Position numbers and translations under genes: made by a program. The notes beneath the pieces are model-generated. The model made no database searches, was not told where the DNA came from, and saw only the letters and a list, made by a program, of their open reading frames with translations. Shown here piece by piece: positions 25,913 through 35,040 of a DNA stretch of 64,000 nt. Each line of letters starts with the position of its first letter. Position 1 is the first letter of the stretch. Location: contig MGMF01000017.1 of NCBI GenBank assembly GCA_001796335.1, forward strand, positions 90,344 through 154,343, written 5' to 3'. This DNA is from Chloroflexi bacterium GWB2_49_20 (GTDB taxonomy: Bacteria; Chloroflexota; Anaerolineae; Anaerolineales; Villigracilaceae).

Positions 25913-26885
25913 GCTCAGGTTCCAATCGAACCCCTTCTGTGTTGGTTTTCAGGTGGAGCACCTGCGCTCCTGAAGACTCGATTGCCGCCTCCACTCTGGA
26001 TCTGGTCTGCTCATCAACAATAGCGAACATACAATCTCCACCCCCGGCGCCCGAAAGCTTGGCTCCGAATGAACCGGATAAGCGGGCAGCCGTAATGGGT
26101 TTATTAAGAGTGGGTGTGCTGACCCCCAGGCTTTCCAATAAGCCCTGGTTGATGTTCGCCAGATTTCCGGCAGTTTTCCAATTATTCTGGAGCATGGCAA
26201 TCCTGGCACTGGAAGTGATTTTCCCGATTGCCTTAAATACCAAATCCAAAATTTCGGGAAATTGCGACCTCAATTGTTCCACTTCCTGCACCAGATTGGT
26301 AGTACTGACCTTTTCCCCGGAATAAGCAATTACAAGCGGTAAGTGATCCACATTGAGAGTCTCAATTTTTTGAGTGGGAAGGTAGAACAATGTACCCCCA
26401 AAGGTGGACGAGGCCACATCAAAACCTGAACCAACTGTCTGCACTTCCATGACTGCTGAATAGGCGAGATCAAATATTTGTTGTTTTTTTATAGCGATGT
26501 CGAATAAGGTGATCAGTGCAAAGATGGTTGCAACTGTAACTGCTGAAGAACTGCCCAACCCAAAACTATTGATCGGTCCTGAGGATTGAATTTTCAAACC
26601 TTGATGTATGTTGTACCTGGAAAACACTTTCCGGATGGATGCAACAATAAATTTCGTATGCGGGTGTAGAAGCTTGTCGTTGAACAATTCATTTAAGGGA
26701 AGCGAAAATGATTGTTCCTTTGGGCTAAGGAGAGGGGTTTCAATGAAGATCATGGGAGCATCGATCTTTTCCACGGTGACCTGAATGCGTAAATCCACTG
26801 CAGTCACCAGGCAGGGATGCTGGTGGACAACGGCATGTTCTCCAAAGAGCATTAATTTGCCAGGAGCGGAGGCTGTAATTTTCAC
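25905..26885 (-). CDS. Mevalonate kinase (GHMP family)
   Basis: A 326-residue GHMP kinase. Motif 1 is 'SAPGKLMLFGEHAVVHQHP' (about residues 6-24), motif 2 is the ATP loop 'SFGLGSSSAVTVATI', and motif 3 is 'AKLSGAGGGDCMFAI' near the C-terminus. 'GEHAVV' and 'GSGFDVASSTFGG' are typical of mevalonate kinase, which makes phosphomevalonate for isoprenoid synthesis. The start is a GTG at 26885. The decarboxylase-family gene ends 22 bases upstream, so the two form an operon. No phosphomevalonate kinase gene is in the window. Confidence 0.9.
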   Translation of the reverse strand: MKITASAPGKLMLFGEHAVVHQHPCLVTAVDLRIQVTVEKIDAPMIFIETPLLSPKEQSFSLPLNELFNDKLLHPHTKFIVASIRKVFSRYNIHQGLKIQSSGPINSFGLGSSSAVTVATIFALITLFDIAIKKQQIFDLAYSAVMEVQTVGSGFDVASSTFGGTLFYLPTQKIETLNVDHLPLVIAYSGEKVSTTNLVQEVEQLRSQFPEILDLVFKAIGKITSSARIAMLQNNWKTAGNLANINQGLLESLGVSTPTLNKPITAARLSGSFGAKLSGAGGGDCMFAIVDEQTRSRVEAAIESSGAQVLHLKTNTEGVRLEPELA

Positions 26886-26907
26886 AAAGTTCCCATTTCA
26901 GTAAATT

Positions 26908-27942
26908 TTATTCGAGGTCATCCCCTGCGATGAGATGAGCTCCCATCGCAGGGTCATTGATCAAAATATCCCATTTTCGATCTGATCTGCTCGACTCGAC
27001 CTCATGCACTGCGGAAATAACCCGGTCGAGGTCTTTATGCAAACAGATCAAGTGCACGGTCGGGCCTGCGTCCAGGGTGAAATATACACCCAAACCAGAT
27101 CCGCGCCATTGTTGAACGGAAAGTATCAATTCCAAACTTTCTGGCAGCCAGTAATATGCTCCTGATATCCAGCTGCCTGGATTTTGGATGGGAGAGGTCA
27201 TGGCAATGGAATGAAATGAAATCGCTTCCATTTCCGTCTCCCGGCCAAATGTGTCGAAATCCCGTCCCAGTATGGCTGACCGGACAGTTTCCAGGCGCAC
27301 GGGCAAGCTTTCAAGCCGGGCCTTGAAAAAAGGGGATGCCATTGCCAAAGAATGACCGTATGTGGAAGAAAGTTGTTTGGCTTGTTTTGAAACAACCACA
27401 GTGACAATATTGAGATCCCAATGGTCGGCGGGTGCAATCTGGACAGCATAGGAGCTGTTATTAATGTCAGCAGCGATCCATTCGGTAAATCCATCCGGGA
27501 TGGAGCGACAAGCGGAGCCTGAACCCAGGCGTGCCATTTCTGACAATTCTTTTTCGGTCAAGTCCAATCCCAATGCAGAACAAGCTGCAATTGTCAAGGC
27601 AGCAAACCCTGAAGCTGATGAAGCGATCCCTACTCCGGTTGGAAAAGTATTCTGCGTATGGACAATGGCCTTTTGGTTTATGCCTGCCAGGCTGCGCATA
27701 CGATCGAGGTGTCGAAAAACCCTGTTTGAGAAATCGGATTCGAGTGGGATGTCACGGTTGGTAACAGAGAGCTGATCTTCATTGAGTGTTGAATCAAACT
27801 CCACGCTGGTGATGGTTTTCGCTTTACTTAAATTAACCGATATCGAATTGTTGGTAGGTATACGTAAATCAGAATCCTGCTTGCCCCAATATTTTACAAA
27901 CGCAAGATTGGCAGGTGCTTCAGCTGTTGCTTTCAAGCTCAT
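26908..27942 (-). CDS. Diphosphomevalonate decarboxylase family protein
   Basis: A 344-residue GHMP-fold decarboxylase. The family signatures are 'ANLAFVKYWGKQD' (about residues 11-23), the phosphate loop 'GVGIASSASGFAAL', 'GSGSACRSIPDGFTEW' and the catalytic-Asp segment 'FTLDAGPTVHLI'. It would form isopentenyl (or isopentenyl-mono-) phosphate. Most diphosphomevalonate decarboxylases read Tyr/Phe-Gly-Gly after 'ACRSI'; this one reads Pro-Asp-Gly. Some Chloroflexota have a phosphomevalonate decarboxylase (Roseiflexus), so the true substrate is open. The ATG at 27942 follows TGGAGAA. Mevalonate kinase is directly downstream. Confidence 0.88.
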   Translation of the reverse strand: MSLKATAEAPANLAFVKYWGKQDSDLRIPTNNSISVNLSKAKTITSVEFDSTLNEDQLSVTNRDIPLESDFSNRVFRHLDRMRSLAGINQKAIVHTQNTFPTGVGIASSASGFAALTIAACSALGLDLTEKELSEMARLGSGSACRSIPDGFTEWIAADINNSSYAVQIAPADHWDLNIVTVVVSKQAKQLSSTYGHSLAMASPFFKARLESLPVRLETVRSAILGRDFDTFGRETEMEAISFHSIAMTSPIQNPGSWISGAYYWLPESLELILSVQQWRGSGLGVYFTLDAGPTVHLICLHKDLDRVISAVHEVESSRSDRKWDILINDPAMGAHLIAGDDLE

Positions 27943-28008
27943 TTATTTCTCCAGGACAAAATTTTCCACCCGGATGGAAGTTCCCAATATATTGATACTA
28001 ATGGGTAC

Positions 28009-28818
28009 TTATAAAATTGATGGATGTGGCATTGTTCCAGGTATGGGAAGACCGAGTAATTTGCAAATGGTGGGAGCGATCTGTAATTGAGACACGATCT
28101 CCTGTGTGTCACCCAGACCATCTATGCTTGCTCCCATCAAGTATAAAGGTACCTCACGCACATTGGGAGTGGTGCCTCCATGCAAACCATCATCGTTCAT
28201 ACCGTGATCACCGGTAACCAGTATATTGTACCCCAGGGACATCCATTCAGAAATATAACCACTCAGATACTCATCCTGCCGGATGGCATGATTACGGTAC
28301 TGGCTGAAATCTGCTCCGTATTTTTCACCCAGGTAGTCCATACCCATTGGGTGAACAAGCATGTAATCGGGCGAATACCTGCGTACAAGCATCCCGGCAG
28401 TTGCCAGCAGGTCAATATCCGGGGTTTCATCCTGGGTGTAAAAACGTCCATGCTGGATGGATAAAGATCGGTTATTCACTTCCCTGTCTTCAATAGGGTC
28501 AAAGGGCGCGTGGTTATATAATTCTGAGAACCAATAGTATGCAGCCGCTGCAGTTGTTTTGCCTGCCTGTGACGTCAGCTGAAATAGGTTGGGTTGAGTT
28601 GATTGCCGGATGACTAGGTTGGAGATAATGCCATGTTGTGATGTTTTCAACCCGGTGTGAATGGTCTCATACATGGGTCGCGACATACTGGGTAACTCGC
28701 CAATCACTTTATAAAGACTTGCGAGTTTATTTTCAACCAGATGCCCAAGATACCCCATTCCCTGTGTGGCAACGGTATATCCCAGGGCATCCGAGAGAAC
28801 TAAAATTACTTTGGACAA
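28009..28818 (-). CDS. Alkaline-phosphatase-superfamily hydrolase (phosphodiesterase/nucleotide pyrophosphatase type)
   Basis: A 269-residue, compact alkaline-phosphatase-superfamily protein. Metal ligands are recognisable: Asp in 'VLSDALGY' (residue 9), the nucleophile Ser in 'LPSMSRPMYETIHTG', 'HPMGMDYLGEKYG' (Asp and His-like ligands), 'VTGDHGMND' and 'GLHGGTTPNVREVPLYL'. No signal peptide is seen. It resembles type I phosphodiesterase/nucleotide pyrophosphatase and phosphonoacetate-hydrolase relatives. The start is a TTG at 28818, as no ATG or GTG is available after the in-frame stop upstream. It lies 28 bases after the ABC ATPase gene, so it may process what that transporter imports. Confidence 0.75.
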   Translation of the reverse strand: MSKVILVLSDALGYTVATQGMGYLGHLVENKLASLYKVIGELPSMSRPMYETIHTGLKTSQHGIISNLVIRQSTQPNLFQLTSQAGKTTAAAAYYWFSELYNHAPFDPIEDREVNNRSLSIQHGRFYTQDETPDIDLLATAGMLVRRYSPDYMLVHPMGMDYLGEKYGADFSQYRNHAIRQDEYLSGYISEWMSLGYNILVTGDHGMNDDGLHGGTTPNVREVPLYLMGASIDGLGDTQEIVSQLQIAPTICKLLGLPIPGTMPHPSIL

Positions 28819-28846
28819 AGTCGTTTGCCGTTGTGAAACGTATAGA

Positions 28847-29908
28847 TTAATGCTGAAGGATGATCACCGCTTCGCGCGAACAAGTGATCTCGGCCTTATC
28901 CCCGATCTTTGGAAGTTCAAGGAATGGATTATTAAAAGTGTCCATGTGCAAACGGAGATCACCAACTTTGACCTGTATGCGAACGATTGACCCCAGGAAG
29001 GTGATGTTTTCGATTGTACAATCGATCAGGTTTGCCTTCTTCAAATCTGAGGAAAAGTTCAAACGTTCTGGCCGGATGGCGATCATGACTTTGTCACCAA
29101 CTTTCCTGTCTTCAAGATTTTCAGCAGTAGTCAGCCGCAGATCGCCAACACGCAAAACATTGTTCGTCAGGTCGGTGACTTCGGCATTAAACGAGTTCAG
29201 AGTGCCGATGAAACTGGCGACGAAGGCTGTTTCCGGGAAATTATAGATTTGGAAGGGGGACCCGATCTGTTCAATATGACCGTTGTACATGACCACGATC
29301 CTATCAGAGATGGATAAGGCTTCTTCCTGATCATGGGTTACATAGATGGCAGTAATGCCCAGTTCTTGCTGAATTGCACGAATCTCAGAACGCAACGAAA
29401 CCCGGATCTTGGCATCAAGGGCAGAGAGAGGTTCATCCAGCAGGAGGACATCTGGACTCAACGCCAGCGCCCGTGCCAGGGCAACGCGTTGCTGCTGTCC
29501 CCCCGACAACTGATAGGGGTACCGGTTTCCATAATCTGGCATGTGGATCAAATCCAGCATATCTTGTACACGCTTATGGATCTCTTCCGCCGGCTTTTTG
29601 GCGATTTTCAGACCAAAGCCGATATTGCCTGCAACTGTCAGGTTGGGAAAGAGAGCGTAGGATTGAAAAATCATACCTACATCCCGCTGGTTAGGTGACT
29701 TATGGGTGACATCCTCATTGTTAATAATTACCCTACCCTGTGTGGGGGTTTCAAAACCAGCCACCATGCGAAGAGTAGTGGTTTTACCGCATCCACTTGG
29801 GCCAAGGAAAGAGACCAGTTCACCACGCTCCACCTGAAGGTTAAAATTTTCTACAGCTGCTGTTTTTCCAAAGTACTTGTTTATATTGTTGAGCTCAAGA
29901 TATGCCAT
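28847..29908 (-). CDS. ABC transporter ATP-binding protein (PotA/FbpC-like)
   Basis: A 353-residue import ATPase. Walker A is 'GPSGCGKTTT' (about residues 36-45), the Q-loop is 'IFQSYALFPNLTV', the signature is 'LSGGQQQRVALARAL', and Walker B is 'VLLLDEPLSALDAK'. The switch His is in 'YVTHDQEEALSISD'. A TOBE domain of about 110 residues ends the protein, as in polyamine, iron and phosphonate importers. It energises the two permeases encoded immediately upstream. The start follows GAGG, 15 bases after the permease stop. Confidence 0.93.
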   Translation of the reverse strand: MAYLELNNINKYFGKTAAVENFNLQVERGELVSFLGPSGCGKTTTLRMVAGFETPTQGRVIINNEDVTHKSPNQRDVGMIFQSYALFPNLTVAGNIGFGLKIAKKPAEEIHKRVQDMLDLIHMPDYGNRYPYQLSGGQQQRVALARALALSPDVLLLDEPLSALDAKIRVSLRSEIRAIQQELGITAIYVTHDQEEALSISDRIVVMYNGHIEQIGSPFQIYNFPETAFVASFIGTLNSFNAEVTDLTNNVLRVGDLRLTTAENLEDRKVGDKVMIAIRPERLNFSSDLKKANLIDCTIENITFLGSIVRIQVKVGDLRLHMDTFNNPFLELPKIGDKAEITCSREAVIILQH

Positions 29909-29923
29909 GATAACCTCATTAAG

Positions 29924-30757
29924 TTAATGCGCACCAGCAGCCTGACTCTGTCCACCGGTGACCAATTGAATGATCCCCATGGCTGCCCAGGTCAGCAGGA
30001 AGGTAGTAAAGGAAAGCGCAGCTGGTTCATAAGCGCGGTGTTGTCCAAGTAAGAATAAGTAGGGGCCAAAAGCAGGGATACCCAGAAAAGATGCCAGGAT
30101 GACTTCACCGACTACAATGGCAAATGTCAGTAGCGCACCACTTAACAACGCAGTGCGAACATTTGGCAAAATGATCTTGAGGATAATTGTCGCCCAACTG
30201 GCGCCCATACTTTGTGCGGCTTCTGTCAACGTACGTACATCAACGGTACGCATACCCGTATCTACTGAGCGGTACATGTAAGGCAAACCAAGAACCACAT
30301 ACCCTCCGATGATTAAAATATTGGTTCCTAATTTGAAATTTGTTAAAGGTTGCAGCAGGACTATGGAAGTAAATGGTATCTCTAATGGGGAACTGTAGAT
30401 ACGGATCAAGCCAAATACCAGGATGATGGCTGGCACAACGAAAGGCATGAGGGTGATGAATTCAACGATCCGACGTGCCTCTGGAAGGCGTAATCGGATC
30501 CAGTAAGCTGTTGGAACAACCAGGGCAACACTGACGATGATGGTTAAGATTGCCAACATGATTGAATAGCTAAATGTTTTCAGGAATGCAGGATCTTGAA
30601 ATGCTACCGCGTACGCTTTAAAGCCCAAGGTATCGCGTTCCATCCGCAAGGAAAAATCCAGGGTAGCATATAGGGGTAACACAAAATAAATGACTCCCAA
30701 TATGAACCAGAACCAACTCCAGAAAGGGATTTTTCTAAATTTGGATACCCAATTCAT
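29924..30757 (-). CDS. ABC transporter permease 2
   Basis: A 277-residue permease with six helices. The coupling 'EAA' loop is 'TLTEAAQSMGASWATIILKIILPNVRTALLSG' (about residues 187-218), which docks on the ATPase. It resembles PotC/FbpB-type subunits of importers for polyamines, iron or 2-aminoethylphosphonate. A longer GTG start at 30766 was discarded. The ATG at 30757 overlaps the upstream stop in an ATGA arrangement and sits behind AAAGGTGG. Confidence 0.9.
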   Translation of the reverse strand: MNWVSKFRKIPFWSWFWFILGVIYFVLPLYATLDFSLRMERDTLGFKAYAVAFQDPAFLKTFSYSIMLAILTIIVSVALVVPTAYWIRLRLPEARRIVEFITLMPFVVPAIILVFGLIRIYSSPLEIPFTSIVLLQPLTNFKLGTNILIIGGYVVLGLPYMYRSVDTGMRTVDVRTLTEAAQSMGASWATIILKIILPNVRTALLSGALLTFAIVVGEVILASFLGIPAFGPYLFLLGQHRAYEPAALSFTTFLLTWAAMGIIQLVTGGQSQAAGAH

Positions 30758-31644
30758 TTTAACCACCTTTCGGTTCTACTTTGCAACCAGGAATATCCTC
30801 CCAGGGAGACGGCCATGATGACCACCATGCCCATTGCCATGGCAAAACCCAGGCCAGGATTATGAAGTACATCTCCCCGGATCTGGGCACCGATCAGGAT
30901 TGTGACAATAGGCAGTTGGCCTCCTGTCAAAGCATAAGCTGTGGCATATGCTCCGAAAGCGTTTCCGAATAGGAGGATCATAGATCCAAGGATGGAAGGT
31001 AGCAAGACAGGCATGGCTACTTTCAACCAATACTGCAGGTTACTGGCTCCCAGGTTCAAGGCAGCTTCTTTCCACTCCCGTTTGAGGCCGTCCAGGGCAG
31101 GAGCCATGATCAAAACCATGAGTGGGAATTGAAAATACATATATGTCAGGCAAATCCCGATAAAGCTATACAGGTTGAATCCCGATTGATATATATTCAT
31201 GTGAAAAACATTTTTTAAAATGGCTGTGATGAAACCAGTCCGTCCCAGGGTGGCTACAAATGCGAAAGCCAGAGGGACTCCAGCAAAGTTGGAGGCTACA
31301 CCGGAAAAAGTGATAAGGGCGGTTCGCAGGGGTTTAGGCAAACCGCCAACCGTGACGGAATATGCCAGCATAAATCCGAAAATTCCACCGGCAAGAGCTG
31401 TTACGGTGCTGATCTGGATGCTTACCTTGTAAGCATCCAGGATGACTTGTTGGGAGAATAATTGAACTAAATTATCCAGGGTAAATTGCCCGCTGTTATC
31501 CGTGAAGCTGCCAATAAACAAGCGAACTGAAGGTAAAAAGAGGAAAAGTATGGCAAATAGAAAGAAGGGGATGACGCCAATCCAGTTTTTTAATTTCGAG
31601 GGTGGGGTTTTTTCTTTTCGAGCCGGGAGGGCGGTTTGGATCAT
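30754..31644 (-). CDS. ABC transporter permease 1
   Basis: A 296-residue permease with about six helices after a short basic N-terminus. Its EAA loop is 'EWKEAALNLGASNLQYWLKVAMPVLLPSILGSMIL' (about 192-226). It pairs with the second permease, whose start it overlaps by four bases. It lies downstream of the binding-protein gene, separated by an 88-base gap with a perfect 26-base palindrome that may lower its expression relative to the binding protein. Confidence 0.9.
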   Translation of the reverse strand: MIQTALPARKEKTPPSKLKNWIGVIPFFLFAILFLFLPSVRLFIGSFTDNSGQFTLDNLVQLFSQQVILDAYKVSIQISTVTALAGGIFGFMLAYSVTVGGLPKPLRTALITFSGVASNFAGVPLAFAFVATLGRTGFITAILKNVFHMNIYQSGFNLYSFIGICLTYMYFQFPLMVLIMAPALDGLKREWKEAALNLGASNLQYWLKVAMPVLLPSILGSMILLFGNAFGAYATAYALTGGQLPIVTILIGAQIRGDVLHNPGLGFAMAMGMVVIMAVSLGGYSWLQSRTERWLK

Positions 31645-31682
31645 AATTTACTACCTCTAAGCTGTACTGAATTTTTTATAGA

Positions 31683-31708
31683 GAGACCCAGCAAATTTGC
31701 TGGGTCTC
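31683..31708 (-). other. Perfect 26-base palindrome between binding-protein and permease genes
   Basis: Thirteen bases on each side are exactly complementary (GAGACCCAGCAAA and TTTGCTGGGTCTC). It lies 25 bases after the binding-protein stop and 39 bases before the permease ATG. No U run follows it on the minus strand, so it is more likely an mRNA-stabilising or partial-termination hairpin, as is common after binding-protein genes. Confidence 0.7.
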
Positions 31709-31732
31709 GTTTATAAAAACTTTATGAATTTA

Positions 31733-32866
31733 TTACGGGGCAGCCTGAATGTTGGCGCCAACAACAGTGTCCCAGCCGGTTGTAATGGCTGCCTTGGCGG
31801 CATCCAGTTGAGCAACGGATGGGAATACAGCACCGGAGACATCCGGGAGCTTGGCCAGAATGTCAGCGGGAATGACATTGCGGGCGCGCATATCAGCCTC
31901 GCGGATCGGGTGGCAGTAGCCCTTCATCCAAAGGGTTTGACCTTCATCTGAATAAAGGAATTCCATCCACAATTTGGCGGCATTCGGGTGCGGTGCATAG
32001 GCGCTGATGGCCTGAACATACACACCTGCGAAGCGACCGGTTGCAGGAATTACCAGGACTGCGGTTGGGTTACCGGCAAACGAATCGATGGCGGCCAGAC
32101 CATTATAGTCCCAGGTAACGCGGATAGGAATCTCGCCCTTGGCGACCAAGCCATTATTTGCGATCAACGGGATGAGGTTACCGGCGTCATTCAATTGTTT
32201 GAAGAACTCAAGACCGGGTTGGAAATTATCAAGTGAGCCACCATTGGCAAGGCCAGACGCGTACACTGCTTGAATGGCCTGGTTGGATGTACGTGGATCA
32301 CCGGAGAGAGCAACCTGTCCCTGGTATTCGGGTTTGAGCAGGTCAGCCCAATCCTGGGGAACATTGGGTTGAACATCGGTGTTGACCAGGAAAGCCATAA
32401 CGCCGTAGTAGTCACCGTACCAATAACCATCGGGGTCCTTGGCGTCGGCGGGAATGCTGTCCCATGTTGAGACTTTATATGGCATCAGCAAGCCTTCAGC
32501 CTTGGAGGAGGTACCGAAGGCAAAACCGACATCTATGACATCGGGAGCCTGTGGGCCGGTGTTATCTTTGTTAGCTTTGATGGCTTCAACTTCATCACCA
32601 GAACCAGCATCCGGGTTGAGCTCGTTGACAGTCAGGCCGTATTTGGCTTTGAAGGTGTCAATAACTTCACGATAGTTGCACCAATCGTCGGGCAGTGCAA
32701 TAGTGGTGAGCATACCTTCAGCTTTTGCAGCCGTGACAAGCGCAGAATCTGCAACGCCAGCTACAGCAGTGGGTACTGCGGTTGCAGCCGGACCACAGGC
32801 AGAGAGAACAGTTGCCAAAACAACAAAAACTACAAAAATAGGTAGAACGAACTTATTCGTACGCAT
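31733..32866 (-). CDS. ABC transporter substrate-binding lipoprotein
   Basis: A 377-residue exported binding protein. The N-terminus has a lipoprotein signal ending 'VLATVLSACG' (lipidated Cys24) and a short Ala/Thr/Pro linker. The mature part is a two-lobed family 1/8-like binding fold with 'DTFKAKYGLTVNELNPDAGSGDEVEAI', 'PDVIDVGFAFG', 'NVPQDWADLLKPEYQGQVALSGDPR' and 'PHPNAAKLWMEFLYSDEGQ'. It is similar in kind to binding proteins for polyamines, iron or 2-aminoethylphosphonate. The ligand cannot be assigned. AGGAG precedes the ATG, and a good promoter is at 33022-33050. It leads a four-gene transporter operon. Confidence 0.92.
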   Translation of the reverse strand: MRTNKFVLPIFVVFVVLATVLSACGPAATAVPTAVAGVADSALVTAAKAEGMLTTIALPDDWCNYREVIDTFKAKYGLTVNELNPDAGSGDEVEAIKANKDNTGPQAPDVIDVGFAFGTSSKAEGLLMPYKVSTWDSIPADAKDPDGYWYGDYYGVMAFLVNTDVQPNVPQDWADLLKPEYQGQVALSGDPRTSNQAIQAVYASGLANGGSLDNFQPGLEFFKQLNDAGNLIPLIANNGLVAKGEIPIRVTWDYNGLAAIDSFAGNPTAVLVIPATGRFAGVYVQAISAYAPHPNAAKLWMEFLYSDEGQTLWMKGYCHPIREADMRARNVIPADILAKLPDVSGAVFPSVAQLDAAKAAITTGWDTVVGANIQAAP

Positions 32867-33021
32867 ATTTCTCCTTTTCTCCTGGTAAATGATTCAGATT
32901 TTTTCGAAATCATCAGTTTACATTATTAATTTGCACCTCCATCGTCATCTGCCGGTTAAAGATCCCCCTCCATCCTGAATTTCCAATTTTCAGAGTTCAG
33001 AATAGACATTGTAACTTTAAC

Positions 33022-33050
33022 ATTTTAGCATCAAAGGTATCTACAGTCAA
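33022..33050 (-). promoter_or_regulatory. Predicted promoter of the ABC transporter operon
   Basis: On the minus strand, TTGACT (33045-33050) and TAAAAT (33022-33027) are separated by exactly 17 bases. The predicted start is near 33015, leaving a leader of about 149 bases before the ATG at 32866. Confidence 0.7.
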
Positions 33051-33066
33051 TTTAAAAAACCATAAC

Positions 33067-33108
33067 GAGAGGTTGATAGTAAAAATAATTCCTTGTTATC
33101 AACCTCTC
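33067..33108 (-). terminator. Terminator after APC permease 1
   Basis: A perfect 12-bp stem (GAGAGGTTGATA 33067-33078 with 33097-33108) with an 18-base loop. On the minus strand, GTTATGG then six U residues follow. It lies 18 bases after the permease stop. Confidence 0.65.
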
Positions 33109-33126
33109 TTGATATTTACTAAGATA

Positions 33127-35016
33127 TCATTCGACAGGGATTTCTTTATAAATCTTGTTTACATCAATTCCCTGTTTCTTGCGGTAGCTGCTGAATCCGA
33201 AATATATGGCCGCTGCAACCAGGTAATTGATCAGCATGAAGAACATCGAACTGACGTTTGACCAGCCGATGGCATATAACGGATAGCCATCTACCGTGGT
33301 GGGATCCCAGAACCAGACCACCAACAACCAATCCAAAAATCCCATGAAGATCAAACCAGCCAGGGTAACCAGCGGCATTTTTGCTCCGCCAAATACATTT
33401 TTGCCGACGTAGTAGAGAACCCATATCAAGATACCGGCATTAAAGATAGTCAGTGCACCTAGAAGGAGAACAACCAGCCATGTCATCCAGCCTGGCTGGG
33501 TTGTCCCAATGCCACTAATGATGTTCCAGGCATAGGTGAAGGAGATCTTGATCAGATACATGGCAAAAACAGCATAAAGCAGAGTGACCAACCAGCCCAA
33601 CCAGGAAGGAACCGTAAACTTGGCTACAGGCGAGCCGTCGAAAATTTCCTTGGTTTTCCATGGCATGATCGTACCGGCGATCGTCGAACCTAGGAAGGTG
33701 ATGGCGATCACAACCGTGGCATCCAGAGCCAGGGTTTGGAAGCTGAAGATCTTAAAGGCATACAGGTACGAAATGATGGCCGAAGGGATGACCATCAACA
33801 GCAGGGCATTGACCGGTACGCGCGTTTTCTCATCAATTTTCGAAACCCATTCCGGGAGCATGCGATCAAGAGCTGCTGCAAAGATGACACGTGTTGAGCT
33901 GAGGAAGACCGTTCCAGACCAACCGAACCACCACAGGCTCATCAGTAGGATGACTAGGAACTGAATGAAACGGCTTTTCACCAGGAATGCCGCAAACAAG
34001 GCAGGATAGGGCCAGAAAGGCAGGGGTGGGGCTTCAGTAGTGTAACCCCAGACGTAGTTCCAGAATGCGCCATTGGCATTATTGTAGAAATCCCAGCCAA
34101 GCGTCTTGGCGATCAGGGCAAAAAAGATCAATGCCCCAACTGTTGTGACGATGATGGCGGCTGCCATACCCCAGAAGTTGCGTTTGTAGTCACCGGCACC
34201 ACGCACCTCACCGTACAGGGTGGAACCCCAGTTTGGCCAGAGGTTGAAGAAAACCATCATTGGTATGAGTGCCATGCTGGCGATGATGCCGGCTCCACTG
34301 AAATCACCCAGGGGAGCGGTGACAGTTCCGGCAGCCTGACCAGCGGCGATTGTGGCAGCGTACAGGTCGGTTCCGGAAGCAGATCCAAACATTTGGGGTG
34401 CCATGCTGTTCAGATTGGCGACAAAAGTGGTGTTGTTGCCGAACAGGAGCAGGACGAACACCAGTACCAGTCCGACGGTACCACCCCAGAAGCAGAACTT
34501 CTGGACACGTGCATACCACTTCATACCGGCAGCGATGTAAACGAAAACGATGGCACAAACCAGCAACATACCTACCAGCATGCCAACGTTCGTGGTAGTG
34601 AACCATAAAGCGGCTGTCTGCAGTCCCAGGATGCCCAGCAGGGGGGTGAATACTTCATATACGAGCATTTGTCCGTATAAGGGAACCCACAACCAGAGGA
34701 TGAACCACCAACCGGTGATGGAGAGCAGGAATCCGATGGCGCGGCCAAGGATCCGGCTTTGCCAGACATAGTCTCCACCCGCACGTGGCATGGCTGAGAT
34801 CAAGCTGGCATAAACGATCACCTCAAATATTGTAAAGATGGCTCCAATTACAACTGCTGTGGCCAGGTTTCCTTCGAAGTAATAGCAGTAGGAGAAAATG
34901 AACAAACCCAGGGTAATGAGGTTGATGGAAAAAGTGGCGTAAATGAAGGCATCAAATACAGACCATGCCCTCACCAATCCACTTGCTTTGCGGACAAAAA
35001 GGGAAACATCACTCAT
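33127..35016 (-). CDS. APC-family amino acid/amine permease 1
   Basis: A 629-residue amino acid-polyamine-organocation permease with about 13-14 helices. It opens with 'VRKASGLVRAWSVFDAFIYATFSINL' and has 'YASLISAMPRAGGDYVWQSRILGRAIGFL', the typical TM3 region of the family. It is longer than the usual 450-500 residues because of extended extracytoplasmic loops and extra C-terminal helices. The paralogue at 43355-44977 shares 'VRKASGLVR', 'PRSGGDYVFQSR' and the ending 'GI(D/N)V.(K/Y).(Y/F)KEIP'. It probably takes up an amino acid or amine. The start was set at the ATG at 35016 behind AAGGAG, not the longer frame at 35082. Confidence 0.9.
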   Translation of the reverse strand: MSDVSLFVRKASGLVRAWSVFDAFIYATFSINLITLGLFIFSYCYYFEGNLATAVVIGAIFTIFEVIVYASLISAMPRAGGDYVWQSRILGRAIGFLLSITGWWFILWLWVPLYGQMLVYEVFTPLLGILGLQTAALWFTTTNVGMLVGMLLVCAIVFVYIAAGMKWYARVQKFCFWGGTVGLVLVFVLLLFGNNTTFVANLNSMAPQMFGSASGTDLYAATIAAGQAAGTVTAPLGDFSGAGIIASMALIPMMVFFNLWPNWGSTLYGEVRGAGDYKRNFWGMAAAIIVTTVGALIFFALIAKTLGWDFYNNANGAFWNYVWGYTTEAPPLPFWPYPALFAAFLVKSRFIQFLVILLMSLWWFGWSGTVFLSSTRVIFAAALDRMLPEWVSKIDEKTRVPVNALLLMVIPSAIISYLYAFKIFSFQTLALDATVVIAITFLGSTIAGTIMPWKTKEIFDGSPVAKFTVPSWLGWLVTLLYAVFAMYLIKISFTYAWNIISGIGTTQPGWMTWLVVLLLGALTIFNAGILIWVLYYVGKNVFGGAKMPLVTLAGLIFMGFLDWLLVVWFWDPTTVDGYPLYAIGWSNVSSMFFMLINYLVAAAIYFGFSSYRKKQGIDVNKIYKEIPVE

Positions 35017-35040
35017 GAGAAAACTCCTTTTGGTTTCTAG

